A stretch of 64,000 nucleotides of DNA, taken from NCBI GenBank assembly GCA_036435485.1, contig CM071599.1, positions 5,978,803 to 6,042,802 of the forward strand, in the 5' to 3' direction. The position numbers and the translations under genes are program-made. Source of the DNA: Saposhnikovia divaricata (lineage: Eukaryota; Streptophyta; Magnoliopsida; Apiales; Apiaceae). Below the pieces are notes generated by a model. That model saw only the letters and a program-made list of their open reading frames with translations, had not been told where the DNA came from and made no database searches. Shown here piece after piece: positions 32,075 through 45,200 of the stretch (positions are counted from its first letter, which is position 1; each line of letters starts with the position of its first letter).

Positions 32075-33954
32075 ATCTTTTGCTCGTCCTCGAGTAAAAA
32101 CAAAAAAGAAAATCTAGATAAAAAGTCCTATACTCCTTTTCGTAGGTGTGACGGTTACATTTGGCATATGCAATAAGCCCTTTAAACCCCTAGGTAGCCC
32201 TAGTGGACGAGTGAGGTCTCGTGAGGGCCTATAGTGAATGTACCCACAAAATCCATCTAGCTTGTATAAAAGATTACATGGCAATGCACACCACACATAC
32301 ATGTCCTCTCATGATACATCAACTTAAGAATCAAAATGAAGTTGCAAAGTCTTGGTGTGGAAAGTGCAAGGATTCACATAGTCTACTTAAAGAACCATGC
32401 AAGAGTGATTATAAGTTCATGTCAAGTGCAAAAATTATTGGTAACCATGCTAAGTCTACAAGGGCACACCTCAGAGTCAAAACTTGAGATCTCTTATGCA
32501 AAAAACAAATAAGCAATACCTCACCTTTCACTCACAAAAGAATATTCACTCAAGAACAAGGGTAAGTGTATCACTCAATTCCAACAAAATCAAATGCATG
32601 CTTGACACTTGGTATCATTCCAACTTAAATCACAACATACATTAATAACGACAATCAAAAGGTCTTTATTAGGGTTGTAATGGGGCTAGGGACAAGGTAT
32701 GTCAAGAAAGGCCAAAGCAAGGTGAAGTGTCAAAAGTTAGTAGTCACCATGAATATCATGCACAACACCAAACTTCCTCCCCACACAATTTATTTTCATT
32801 TTCAACAATAAGCCTTGAATAGTCGCAATGAAGGAGGATTACAAAAAACATAAGTATGCTCTCATGTATATATATTATTTTTTTTCTTTATTATTTTTTT
32901 TCTTCATTTTTTTTCTTTATTTTTTTTCTTTTTCTTTATTATTTTTTTTTCTTTATTTTTTTTAATGAGAGCTAAGCTAAATGTAGCAATAATCCTCACT
33001 TAGATTTAACTTAAACATCGACTATCAAGGTAACAACAAATATTTCCTCGAAAGTTATGGACAATAGTAAACCCTATTTCACACACCTTATTGCTCCCTC
33101 AAGTTCCTACTAGCCTTTGACAAAATGGGATCAATAATACGTAAGGATAAACAAGAAAAAGGTCTTAGGCGAATAATGTGGTGTGTCACCGAAAGAATAT
33201 GATTAGGCTCAAAGGGTTAACTAATTGATCACATAAGCATGGTGTGGATATTTTTGGAAATATAGGTTATTCCTAAATGCCTTTATCATTTTATCATCAA
33301 TCAATGTCATGCGTTCCAAGAGAGAATTCAAACAAGTGCTAGCAATGCAAATGACAAGTGGACACTCAAGCAAAAGAATATAAATGCAAAAGATGTGCAT
33401 ATAGGCTTAAAATCTCACTTGGTATAGTAAAACATAATCAATCTCAAGAAATGGTATCCTCAATGCACCTACTTGTACTCAAAGCATAAAGACCAAATCA
33501 TCTTACACCTAATCATGCCCTTCTAATTTCATGCACAATTCAAATAAGTCTACTAGCTTCACCTTGCTAGTGTAAGTGTGTGAACAAGAACTTTAGAAAA
33601 TCACTTCTCAAACAAAAGCTAATGGATCATAAGATTATCATAGCATGCAAGGGTGCATCAAGCAACTAGAAATCAATTAACAAGACTAGAATACGAAAAG
33701 AACTCTTTTTGTGATTTTTTCATTTTTTAATTTTTTTTATATTTACACTAAAAACCCTCCCCCATACCTAAATCATGCATTGTCCTCAATGTATGCAAAT
33801 GCAAGAGAAATGAGAAAGAAGAAAGGTGAGGAAATACCTGATAAGGGATGACGGAGACTAAAAACTACTAGAAATTATGAAAGAAAACAACTCACACACA
33901 CAACTCCTCCCCCATACCTACATTCTACTATGGGAGGTACAAAACAAATATTTA
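32075..33954 (-). other. Non-coding interior of the Athila/Tat-type element
   Basis: No coding region recognised. 32875-32970 is a T-rich low-complexity stretch of TTTTTTTATT-like units. Confidence 0.6.
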
Positions 33955-35420
33955 CTAACCAATACCTGCTCTCGGAAAAACTATTTTTGTTATACAACCA
34001 ACATATTTCAGAAACTCACCCACGAAAATAGCATAGACCACTCGAACGATCCGATTAGACGCAAGAATAAAACTCATATTCCTAACTTCATCCATAGACC
34101 ACGAGAATGCTTCTTTTTGTTGTTTAAGCAAATTAATTACGATAAGATGTTGGTCATGAATATCATGAGTTTCAATGAAAGATGGAGCACGAGTGGAAAA
34201 TGAAGAAATAGAAAAGGGTGGGGGTGGCTCTTCGAAAAATGTTTTACCAACAGAATTAGGATCACAAGAACTATCCTTATGTTGGGTTTCCCATTTGGAA
34301 CAAATATTCTTCATCTCTCCAAACATCTCTTCCGAGGTCAAATCCTTAAAAGATTCGTGAAGCTCTCGATTGGTCTCGTAATGCAATTGAAAATCTTGTT
34401 TAAGAAGAGACTCAATCTCATGATCGTCCAAATTTGACCTTGAAACAACCTCCTTAACTAGATTAGCTCCTATTGGTTTAGTATGAAGTTCTTTGGGTTT
34501 TTCAGGAAGAGGTTTGGAAGATGAAAGGAAAAGTTCACTAGAAGAAGATGGTGGTTGTCTAGGTGAAGCCACAAACTCAGAATCATCGGGATTCTTCGTT
34601 TGACCTAGAGAAAGAATGATGTCGGCATTAGAATCTTCTTCGTGTGAATCATCACCGAAAGGAGTGTCAACTTGAACATTAGACCTAGGAGAAATGATAT
34701 CATCGAAAGTATCGATAGGTCTTTGAGTGATAAGAAATTTAGGGTTGACCTCGGGTGGATTCGGGGTGGTTATCATCTCACGCTCGCACATGGTGGCTAA
34801 TTGATTCACTTGAAATTCTAACTTAGATAAGGCTTGAACATTAGAGTTCAAAATTTGCCTATCAGAAGTTATGGTTCGCATGAAGTTTGCTTGAGAACTC
34901 AATAAAGCCTCGATACTCTTTTCTAAGGTGTCAAGTTTCCTACTCGAATCATGAAATCCGGGTGAGTGGGTGGGCGGGTGTTTGAATTGAACTCGAATAA
35001 GGAACTTGACTCGGAATTGGATAAGATTTCGGTTCTTGAAAATGTGGAGGCGGAATAGCTATGACCTTGGTTCCATGAGAGATCGGGATAATCTCTCCAA
35101 CCGGAATTAGAAGACGATGTATAGTGGTCATTTCGAGAGGTTGGTTGAAACATGGCGTTGACTTGTTGAGAGTCGGGGCCATGTTGAAAATCGAGACTCG
35201 GAGAGTTGAAATTTGGGTCCCAAGACGTGTGTGAAGGGCCCTAAGGGTTTCTAAGGCTTCGAGTCGTCTAGTAAGAGCATATAATTCAGAGTCGATTGCA
35301 ATATCGTTTTCACTATAATGCAAATTACTAAAAGTACTAGACGACTCGTTATATACACTAGGTTCCCTAGTTGACTCACACCAAATCGTATTATCCGCTA
35401 ACTCCTCGTCAAAATCCCAA
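33955..35420 (-). pseudogene. Athila/Tat-type Gag remnant fused to a pre-reverse-transcriptase segment
   Basis: 35320-35420 encodes ESSSTFSNLHYSENDIAIDS. 34923-35153 in another frame encodes SSNSGWRDYPDLSWNQGHSY, the NPGWxxHPNFSW-type signature of Athila/Tat Gag. 33955-34902 (315 residues) continues with KLEFQVNQLATMCE, a Gag C-terminal feature. It runs through an acidic linker to LLKQQKEAFSWSMDEVRNMS, which resembles the segment just before the reverse transcriptase. The protein ends there. Zinc knuckle, protease and polymerase are missing. Deletion fused what was left. Confidence 0.7.
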
Positions 35421-36378
35421 CCTTGGTAATAACGCTCCCTAAATGCTACGGACCTGGTAAAGATTGATCAAGGATAAAACCACGTAGCACGTAAGTGCGA
35501 AAATGAAACACACAAAATAAATGGTGAAAAATCAAAAGAAAAATCTAACCTAGGTTCCCTAAATAAAATAACTAGACATTGCTCATAACGTTAAGACACA
35601 CTAAAAATTCCGTAAATTAAGAATTATTCAGACCGATTCGGCTAAATTAGAGCAGGCATTGCCAAGAGGCCAAACTCGTCAATTAGACACCGAATCTTAA
35701 CAGCCAGGCGAACCTTCGACACTGAAGGTCGTGAATAAGTCTTAATTACGTTTATTTTTAGGCACCTTTCTAATTGAGCGCGAAATCATAGGGGCAAATG
35801 TCTAATTAATTTTATTAAAAGGCTAGGGGATGCAAAATGTTGAAAATTAATTGTTGTGGGCCAAGGAAAAAGTGATTAAATCCCTTCCCCCATGTTGCAA
35901 GAGGATTTGCCTTTAAGATTTATTTACAAATGAATGCAACAAACAACGAGATATAAAAAACTATAAACATTTATGGATGCTTTAAACTACGTGTTCTAAA
36001 CTAAAGAAAAGAAGAATTTAACGTACCTTGGTCCGCCAGCGATCACCACAATTTAAGGTACGAAAAATTAAAAAACAAGAAAATAAAAATCTAGATGATG
36101 TGCCCTAAGTGATTAAATGCATGATGCAACAATTATGTAATTACAACTATTTTTTTGTGATTTTTTTGATTTTTTATTTTTTTGTAATTTTCTAAAAAAT
36201 AAAAAGTCGAAAAGAGAGAAATATGGGTTGCTGAAGCGTGCTTCCAAAAATTCCACTTTTGTTCCAGGCTTCAAAAGAGATCCCCGAAATTTCCAACTTT
36301 TCTAAAAAAAACAAGAGAAAAATAAGACAAGTAAAAACTAATCCGAAAAATTAGAAATCAAGCGCGAAAATTAATTAG
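35421..36378 (-). other. Leader region of the Athila/Tat-type element
   Basis: AT-rich stretch between PBS and the Gag remnant, the expected untranslated leader. No ORF of note. Confidence 0.5.
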
Positions 36379-36396
36379 TCCCCGGCAGCGGCTCCA
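36379..36396 (-). promoter_or_regulatory. Primer-binding site, tRNA-Asp type
   Basis: The minus strand reads TGGAGCCGCTGCCGGGGA six bases inside the 5' LTR. It resembles the tRNA-Asp site TGGCGCCGTTGCCGGGGA used by Athila-type elements, with two mismatches by my comparison. Confidence 0.7.
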
Positions 36397-36402
36397 AAAA
36401 CT

Positions 36403-38364
36403 TGTTGCTCTAAAAATTAAGCGTTTTAAATTGCAAGCGAACAATTCGTTTTGTTGTAAAATTTATGATTCGTTCCACAGGGACTAATTTTATTCGCGTC
36501 TAATTTAATCGGATTAGAACAATTAATTTTGGATTTTGATTTTACCCTAATTAATTCCTAATTTTAAACTCTAAATTTATTCTAATTAATCTAAAAAGTC
36601 TAAATTATTCTAAAATTAATCTAAAAACTATTCTAAAAATTAAAACTAGATTTATTTTAAAACTCTTTTTTTTAAACTTTAAAAATTATTTATAGAAAAT
36701 TTTAAATAAAAATTCGACATGATTGCTTTGTAAAATAACTAGCCAAAAACATTACCAACATCCCAAAACAAACTAGTTCATAATTCGGTTAATCAAGTAA
36801 ACAAATTCTAATTTTTTTTATTTTTAACAAAAATAAAAACGAACAAAAAACACCAAAAGAAACTAGATTAATCAAGTAAGCTAGATTTTTTTTAGCAACT
36901 ACAATTCACAAGAAACTCGAAAGAAGAGCCCAGTCGACTCACCAAAAACGAACACTCAGTAGCGCCTAAAAAAATTCGAACTCAGCAAAAAAAATAAAAA
37001 AAATAATAAATAAATAAATAAATAAATAAATAGCGATGCAGCCGCGTTTTTGTGAAGCGAATAAAGGACAGGGGAGGTGCTGGCTTGTGGTTTTAGTGTG
37101 GGAGAGAGAGACAGGAGAACAAAATGAACGCAAAAGCATGAAAAATAAAACTGGCATTGTTTCGATTAAAACTAAAAAAAAGGGAGAGAATTTGCTGCAG
37201 TCAATTGTAAAAGGAAAAGGGAAGGAGGGGTGTTCGACTAAGAGGGAGGATAAGATGCAGGGGAAAAAGCATTTCTTGGTTTTTGTGCTGAGAGAGAGAG
37301 AGAGAGAGAGTGAGAGAGAGAGAAAGAGAGAGAGAGGGAGAGGGAGAGAGAGATGAGAGGCTGGGTTTTGAGGTGATCAAAAAGAAGAGGAGTAAGAAGG
37401 AATAAAATGAGAAGAATAAGGAAGGGAACGAACAGGTGTTGTGTTTGAGGCTTTAATGAAGGAGAATAGATACAGGGGGAAAAAGAAAAAAAAAAGAGAT
37501 GAGTTGTTATAAATTGCAAAAGAAAACGGAGCTCAAAAATTGAGGCTTCGAATTAACACATAGAAAACAGGTAAACAAATGTATGAAATTGATAAAACTA
37601 ATATTTTTTTAAAAAAAATTTAAATACGATAATAAAGAAATTAACTACGAAATTAAAATTTTACACTAAAACGAGGATTTTAAAATTAATGGTCCACAAT
37701 AAAATGGATTTTTAAAGGGGCGTAATTAAAATTAGCAACTAAGAACACGAAATTAAATTTCGTTACTTTCAACCCCAAGTGGTTAGCAACGGAATTTACG
37801 AAAATAACGAAACAAGGCAACAATAACGAAAGAGCAATACAAGAAATTAAAGGAAATGAAATTGCATTAAAATTAAAAAGTGTTTACAAGATTTGAAACT
37901 AAGAAAAATACAAGAAATTAAAACTACCCTAAAATCTAAGTTACTAAATACAAGGGGGGTGAGGGGGTATTTATAGGATAGGAATTAGGGTTAAGTGGGG
38001 TGTTGGGTTAATCCTCACCATACATTTGTGGTGCGTGGTGGTGAAATCCTAGCCATCTATTTGTTTCCTTCCTCCTTAAGCTTTGAAGAGTTGATCTTGG
38101 CCATACACTTATGTAATGTGTTGGGATGATCTCCACCTTCCACTAGTCTTGAAATATTCTTTTTACTCCAAGCTCCTAATTCTTTTCCTTCTTTCATTTT
38201 TGGTCTTTTTTCTTCCTCTTTTTCCCTTCCTTGCTCTTTATTTATTTATTTTTCCATTTCTTTATTTATTTACGAATTTCTTGAAATGCAACAAAATAAA
38301 TTATTAAAATACGAGTTCAAGCAATAAATAGGTAATAAAAATATGCAAAAATATGCACTTATCA
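36403..38364 (-). repeat. 5' LTR of the Athila/Tat-type element
   Basis: 1962 bp, partner of 30094-32059. Its GA tract (37290-37352) is shorter and interrupted. Confidence 0.95.
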
Positions 38365-38369
38365 ACAAT

Positions 38370-41288
38370 GGTGCTAGCAATCACATGACTGGGCAACGCT
38401 CAAAATTCAGCATACTAGACGAAAGTGTGACAGGGAAAGTCAAGTTTGGAGATGGTCTGATGGTGGAAATAAAGGGGAAAGGTTCAATTGAGTTACAATG
38501 TAAAAATGGTGAAAGCAGGACTCTTGCTGATGTATATTATATCCCCTCGTTATGCAGCAACATTATAAGTCTCGGACAACTTTCGGAAAAAGGATATATA
38601 ATAACTCTTAGTGGTGTTCTTCTTTGGGTTCGTGACAATAAAGGGGAACTCATTATGAAGGTTAAACGTTCGACGAATAGATTGTACAAAGTGATCCTCC
38701 ACAACAGTGAACAAAATTGCTTACTGGTAAAAGGAGATGAAGACAACTGGTTGTGCCATTCACATCTCGGTCACGTGAATTTCAATGCAATGATTATGAT
38801 GTCAACAACAAACATGGTACATGGACTTCCAAAGATCTGTCAGCCAAAAGGTGTTTGTACATGGTGTTTAATGGCCAAACAGACAAGAAAAGGATTTCCT
38901 CAGCAAGCAAAGTTTCTCTCTACAAGGCCATTAGAATTGATTCATGGTGATCTATGTGGCCTCATCAATCCTATCACTCCAGGCGGAAATAGGTACATAT
39001 TTTTACTTGTTGATGACTATAGTCGGTTTATGTGGTTTTATCTGCTGAAGAATAAAAGTGATACCTTTGAGACTTTCAAAAAATTTTGTGTATTAGTAGA
39101 GAAAAATTCAAAAAAAGTTTAGCAACTTTTAGAACCGATAGAGGTGGTGAATTTTGTATCAAAAGAATTTCTGCAATATTGTGAGGAGGCTGGCATTGTA
39201 CGTCAATTAACTACACCCTACTCACCACAACAAAACGGTGTGGTTGAGCGGAGGAACAGAACCATGATAGAAATGGCTCGCAGTCTGTTAAAGGAAAGGA
39301 ATTTGCCCATAAATTTCTGGGGAGAAGCTATACGTCATTCAATTTACTTGCTCAATAGGCTCCCCACTCGAGCAGTCACTGGTATAACACCTTATGAGGC
39401 ATGGTCAAGAAATAAACCGAATTTTGAAGACCTACGTGTTTTTGGATGCCTAACACACATGCGAGTGCCATCTAAAAAATTGACAAAGCTGGATAACAGA
39501 AGCAAGCAAGTAGTTTATCTCAGGAAGGAGAAAATTATGAAGATGTGTATACTCCAGTGTCTACTCCCCGAAGCACAAACACGGGGAATTCTGGTAACAT
39601 GGATTCTGGTAACATATCAGAGTCGAGCAATTCAGTTAGTACCACTGATTCAATATCAAGCAACGAAGATGAAAGCCATCCAAGGCATTATCGATCTCTC
39701 AGAGAAATCTATGATGTCACTGAACCAGTGGAAATGCTAGACGAAGAACTGATGATCATGGGAATTGACGAGCCAATAAATTTTAGTCAAGCTGCAAAAG
39801 GGAGTGAATGGAGAAGAGCAATGAAACTCGAGATGGAAGCAGTTGAAAAAAATAATACTTGGGAACTTACCTCACTGCCACCTGGTCGGAAAGCAATTGG
39901 CTTGAAATGGGTTTATATAATTAAACGGGATGCAAATGGTAAAATCATCAAACATAAAGCCAGAATATTTGCAAAAGGGTATGTTCAGAAGCAATGGGTG
40001 GATTTTGAGGAAGTATTTGCTCCCGTTACTCGTATTGAAACCCTACGGTTACTTCTTGCATTAGCTGCGAAAAATTGTTAAAACTGCTTTTTTGAATGGT
40101 GAGATCCAAGAGGAAGTGTATGCCACCCAGCCAGAAGGTTTTGTTACACGTGGGAAAGAACATCTTGTGTATAAACTCTTGAAGGCTCTATACGGTCTTA
40201 AACAAGCACCACGGGCGTGGTACTCGAAGCTGAATAAATGTCTCGTGGATATTGGGTTTGTCAGGTGTCCTTATGATCAAGCTGTGTACACCAAGAAGAT
40301 GGGAGATGATGTTCTGATAGTCGGGGTGTACGTAGATGACCTGCTAATAACCGATACGAGCATGCGTATCATTAAAGAATTTAAGGAGCAAATGGCCAGC
40401 AAATTTGATATGAGTGATTTGGGCGAGTTATCATACTATTTGGGCATTTAGGTTGAGCAAGGAAAGGGATACATTCAGCTAAAACAATCTGGATATTCAA
40501 AAAAGATCCTTGAGAAGGCCGGTATGAGTGACTGTAATTCTACGAAGTATCCTATGGATCCCAAGGAGGTGTTGCACAAAGATGAGAGGGGTGTACCAGT
40601 TGATGCTACGGAGTTTAAAAGCATCATTGGGGGATATCTTGTTCACACAAGACCAGACCTAGCCTACTCCGTTGGCATTGTCAGCAGGTTTATGGAACAA
40701 CCTACGATGTTGCATCAGAATGCATCAAAACGCATTCTCAGATATGTGAAAGGGACAATCGATCTTGGTTTGATTTACACAAGGGATAATCAAAATAACA
40801 TATTAAGAGGATACTCGGATAGCGATTTGGCTGGGCACGTTGATGACCGAAAGAGCACTGGAGGTATTGCTTTTTATTTAAATGAGAGTTTGGTAACTTG
40901 GGTATCTCAAAAACAGAGGTGTGTTGCTCTTTCTTCATGTGAGGCGGAATTCATGGCCGCCACTGCAGCAGCCTGTCAAGCTATATAGCTGCAAAATCTG
41001 CTTACTCAGATAACTGGTGAAAATTTGGGACCTGTGACAATCTATATCGACAACAAGTCAGCTATTGACTTGGCAAAGAATCCAGTGTTTCATGGTAGAA
41101 GTAAACACATTGACATCCGTTATCACTCCATACGAGAATGTGTTGCGAAGAGTGAGATTATAGTTAAGCACGTGAGCACAATTGAGCAACGAGCAGACTT
41201 TCTTACAAAGGCTCTTACCACTGCTAAATTTGAGAAGATGAGGAAACTATTGGGTGTGAAGACTGCAGTTCAATCAAATTTCGATTAA
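38370..41288 (+). pseudogene. Copia pol with multiple breaks
   Basis: The protease begins left of the nested element (WYLDN at about 30078-30092) and resumes at GASNHMTG. The integrase zinc region and core follow (HGDLCG; TPYSPQQNGVVERRNRTM), then reverse transcriptase (GLKWVYIIKRD; YVDDLLITD near 40330) and RNase H (YSDSDLAGHVDDRKSTGG; YIDNKSAIDLAKNP). Breaks: TAG at 39120-39122 caused by a frame change; a deletion near 39510-39540 with another frame change; a small deletion near 40080 that removes the conserved stretch before TAFLNGE; TAG at 40449-40451; TAG at 40986-40988. The reading ends in TAA at 41286-41288. Confidence 0.93.
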
Positions 41289-41297
41289 GGGGAGATT

Positions 41298-41610
41298 TGT
41301 TGGATAATTAATCTAAATTTGGTTGTTGTCTATTCTTGGTAAATTAGTGCAAAATAAAGCTCTGAAATCTTGTGATCAGCTGGTTGAAGAAGTCAACAGT
41401 AGTGTGGAGTGATTTTAGTAATTTAGTTTGGTTTTGTTCTATTATGAGTTGTGATTGATAATCACTTGTTTCCCATTCCTAGTTTTTAGGTGTTTATACA
41501 TTTTCTGTTCTCCTATATATGTAATCAGTTTCTTTATGAATAAAACCAAGACTTAGACACGAATACATTCTCTCTTGTTTCTACTGCAAATGTACAGATT
41601 GTTTTCAATA
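41298..41610 (+). repeat. 3' LTR of the split copia element
   Basis: 313 bp, paired with 28703-29011; the last dinucleotide is TA instead of CA. The preceding AAGGGGAGATT (41287-41297) is the polypurine tract. Confidence 0.95.
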
Positions 41611-41615
41611 GTTCT

Positions 41616-42206
41616 CACATACATATTAACCTTTTTTTTTCGTAGAGAAAAAAAGAAATGGTCTGCCCTGCAGAGAATCCAAAGTCCATAAATCACTTCT
41701 AAAGTGTCAACAAAAAATAATTTGGAAGCATCCCATTAAACCAATATGTATATTTACCCAGTGAGACCAGTTGTCATAGAAGCTATATATATTAGATCAA
41801 CATCCTCTCCGAATGGAAGCTCCTTCTTGGAAACATGTACACATGAAATATATACATACAGTCCACATTGTTTCGGATGCTAAACAAATGAAAATCTTAT
41901 AGTAAGTACGTAACTGGTTCAGGGTTTGCTCTCGCTCATCATTGCTAACAATGCGAAACTTACCATCATTACTCTTTGCTACAGCATAGTAGGAAAAGAA
42001 GGCTAAGAATCGCCCAAGAAGATTTGAGTTAAAGGAGTGCAACGCCAACGTACAATTCGACGAATTCATACATAGAGTAACGGTTCAACTCTCAGAGAGA
42101 ACCTGATATTCTAATTATTTTTTTCATTTATTTTTACAAAATAATTATAAATTTACATGTCAATTGTCACTATATAAATTTTAAAATCAATATTTCAAGC
42201 ATTAAT
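41616..42206. other. Spacer with an unassigned reading
   Basis: A 90-codon reading on the minus strand (41797-42069) has a hydrophobic start (LLGRFLAFFSYYAVA) and a good splice donor, GATG/GTAAGT, near 41968. It could be a first exon, but I recognise no family and no partner exon. Confidence 0.2.
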
Positions 42207-45200
42207 AAAATATTAAACAAGAATCTTGGATAAAATACAAATGCATTTGGAGATCCTTGGATTCCAAGGCCACCATCATTTCTACCAATAACCCAAGGAT
42301 TACATGATAATATGAAAGTATCTGAATTCATCTAGCCATCAGGAAAGTGGAATATTGATTTGATTCAACATAATTATCTTAATCCGGATGCCAAGCTTAT
42401 TCTGATGATCCTACTAAGTCCTTTTAATCATGCTGATTCATGGTTCTGGCACTATAGTAGGAACGGGATCTATTCAGTCAAAAGTGGATACAAGCTAGCT
42501 GTAAATGTAGATTAATCCAGGCCATCATCGTCATCTGATGTGTTAGCAGATTGGTGGAAAGTATTCTGGGCAATTAAGATCCCACGGAAGATCCTACTTT
42601 TTGGATGGAGAGGTTATCATGAAATCTTGCCAACAACTAAAGGTTTATGGCGAAGAAATGTATCCAGCAATAGCAACTGCCCTTTGTGTGGATATAGTGA
42701 GGATACTAATGCTCATGCAGTTTTTTGGTGTCCTTTTGCACAGGAAGTTTGGAGAATGTTGGAGTATCCTTTTTTATTGGGACATAAAGAAGAGATCAGT
42801 TTTAACGGTGTGTTGTTATATGCTACTGACCTCCTGGAAAAGGAAGATTTTGCGAAGATGTTGATTATAGGGTGGAGTATATGGACTGAAAGGAACAAGA
42901 GAACACATGGGCAACAACATAGAGCTCCTCAACAAATAAGATTGTGGACTGCTTCATATTATGAGGAAGTTAAAAATGTACAGGATCGGAAATATGGAAT
43001 ACAACATAGAGGGGAATCAAATCAAGAAGGTCGAGAGGAATTACAAATCTATGATCTAGAACTATTTGTAGATGCAGCAATCTCTAACCCTGCACAGAAG
43101 GTTGGCTTAGGTGCTGTAATTTTCGCAGTAGATAAAAAGGTACAGGCAGTTCTATCAAAACCGCTAGATGGTACCCTATCAGTTTTCCATGCAGAAGCGC
43201 TAGCACTGTTAGTGGGTTTACGCTGGACACAAACCATTTGCCTACCTATCTTAAGGATTTCAAGTGATTCCTTGTCGCTGATCCAAGCTCTAAAAAACAA
43301 AACTGCATACCAAAATGAAATGGGTATCCTTCTCTCAGATATTAAAATGTTATTATCAAATTTTCCTGAGGCATCTGTACATCATGTGAGACGTAAGTTT
43401 AATCTCGTGGCGCATAATTTAGCTAAACAGGCCCTTCATTTAGATGACGAATCGTCATGGATGGAAGACATTCCACATCATGTTGAGAATTATATTTAGA
43501 AATATTTTAAGATTAAATTTTAAGGTGAACAAAGTGTTAAGTTCTTTGTGCTTTCTTTTAGCTATTAGTCATCTATATATGAGTTCTGAGTGATATAAAT
43601 GTGTCTTTTAATTATAGATTAAGTTTTATCTCAAGATTTGTTTTGATGATTTTATGTTCTTTGTGATTTAATTTTTTCTATTCTTCTGATAAGTAAGAAT
43701 AACAGGAAGAAAAATTAGTTGGATCCTAAAAACAAAAGGGGGTGTACTATGATGAATCATATGGTGTTCAACCTGGTCTTTGATGGATCTTTTCCAGGAA
43801 CTTGTGGAAAAAGAAGAATGGTCAATTGTACAAGGTAGGGTCTCTGCAATAATTGTTATCAAATATTTATCCAGATTGGGGATATAATAGTTTGAGTGAC
43901 TTAGAATTCCACCCTAGTTGTTACAGTTAATGTGATAATATCCTCTGGGAATGAGGTTTTGTAAAGTTACAGGTCTTAAAATCAATTGCAGCAAGAATTA
44001 ACCACGAGGATTTGGTGTAGCACCCCAGGATCATTGGCAGAGCTCAGGGCTCTGTCCTTTTAGTGTTTTTGTTTCAATATTGTGTCTGAGCATGATGGAA
44101 TCAGAAATTCTTTCAAGATTAGGCTAATCATGTTTTGTCAAATAGACTAATATATCACAGGAATCAATGTGAAGTAGAGGTAAAATTTAAAACGAAGTGT
44201 AGCCATCTTTGTCAAGATGTAATTGTCACCATAATGCAGCCTTCAGGTTAACAATTCATACATAATTTATGAAAATTAGGCCCCCAACCCCGTTTCTAGA
44301 GCTGGTATATCATCAACAACAATGTTATTATCTAGAAGATATTCTTCATAGTTAGAATATAATCATAATACAAAGTAGTATGGATAAATTAACAAAATGT
44401 TAAATTTCTGAATTGTGATTTTTTATCTAGTTTTTTATCGGTTCTTCTTTTGTTCTCTATATACTTCAAATTTAATGAAATAGTACTATGTTAGTGACAT
44501 ATTATGATATTAAAATATAAAATTTTGTCACAAAATATTTGTGAATAAGTATATCAATTTTCAAATTATGTAAGGAAGCTTTAAAAAAATTGAAGGTAGC
44601 AATTTATTATATTAAATCAAGATGCTATTGTGAAAACCATAATTAAAAATTATATATATTATTTAATTATTAAAAGTAAGCATTGTAAAATAAAATGTAA
44701 CATACTAGAGGATGTGAGATTTCGACTCTATTCTTATCTTATCTGGTATTCTGTATGTATCCTATATAATCTTAACAACAACGCTTCTTTTTCCTTTTAA
44801 ATGCAGTTTTCGCATATCTTTGACACTTCAGTTGGCATGACAGGTGATTCTTGTTGTACACTAAGGTATATGCTGTTTTCTGTTTCTAGTGATCAGTGTT
44901 AAAAAAGAAAATTGAACTTCATGAGTGGCAGAATTAGCTGTAGTGGATGGTCTATATGTAAAGATTAGTCTCAAGGGCCGGTTTTGGCATGAACGGTCTT
45001 TAATTTTAGCAAGACTGGGTAACTATTTGAAGCAGAGGATTCCGGTAAAAGTCATCTAGCTTCCCAAGGCCTTAATCACTCATTATTTTCTGCATTTCTC
45101 AGTATCAATTTATTATTCTCTGTTCCTGTCTACAGGAAATCTTAGAGGTAGATATAGGGATTAATAAACAATGTTCATATTTGATAAAATTATAAATTAT

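Larger units (their letters stand above)
30094..38364 (-). mobile_element. Deleted Athila/Tat-type Ty3/gypsy element
   Basis: 8271 bp inserted in the copia protease with a perfect target duplication acaat (30089-30093 and 38365-38369). LTRs are about 1.96 kb. Orientation comes from the PBS at 36379-36396 and the polypurine tract at 32060-32074. The 4.3-kb interior holds only a damaged Gag region and the very start of a reverse-transcriptase region; no palm motif, RNase H or integrase is present. It must have relied on enzymes of a relative. Confidence 0.9.
28703..41610 (+). mobile_element. Ty1/copia retrotransposon split by a gypsy element
   Basis: LTRs at 28703-29011 and 41298-41610, PBS at 29015-29025, polypurine tract at 41287-41297, and a perfect target duplication gttct (28698-28702 and 41611-41615). 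gag is intact at 29045-30004; pol continues at 38370-41288 after the inserted Athila/Tat-type element. Without the insertion the element would be about 4.6 kb. LTRs differ at roughly 15 places plus small indels, so it is clearly older than the element inside it. Confidence 0.96.
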
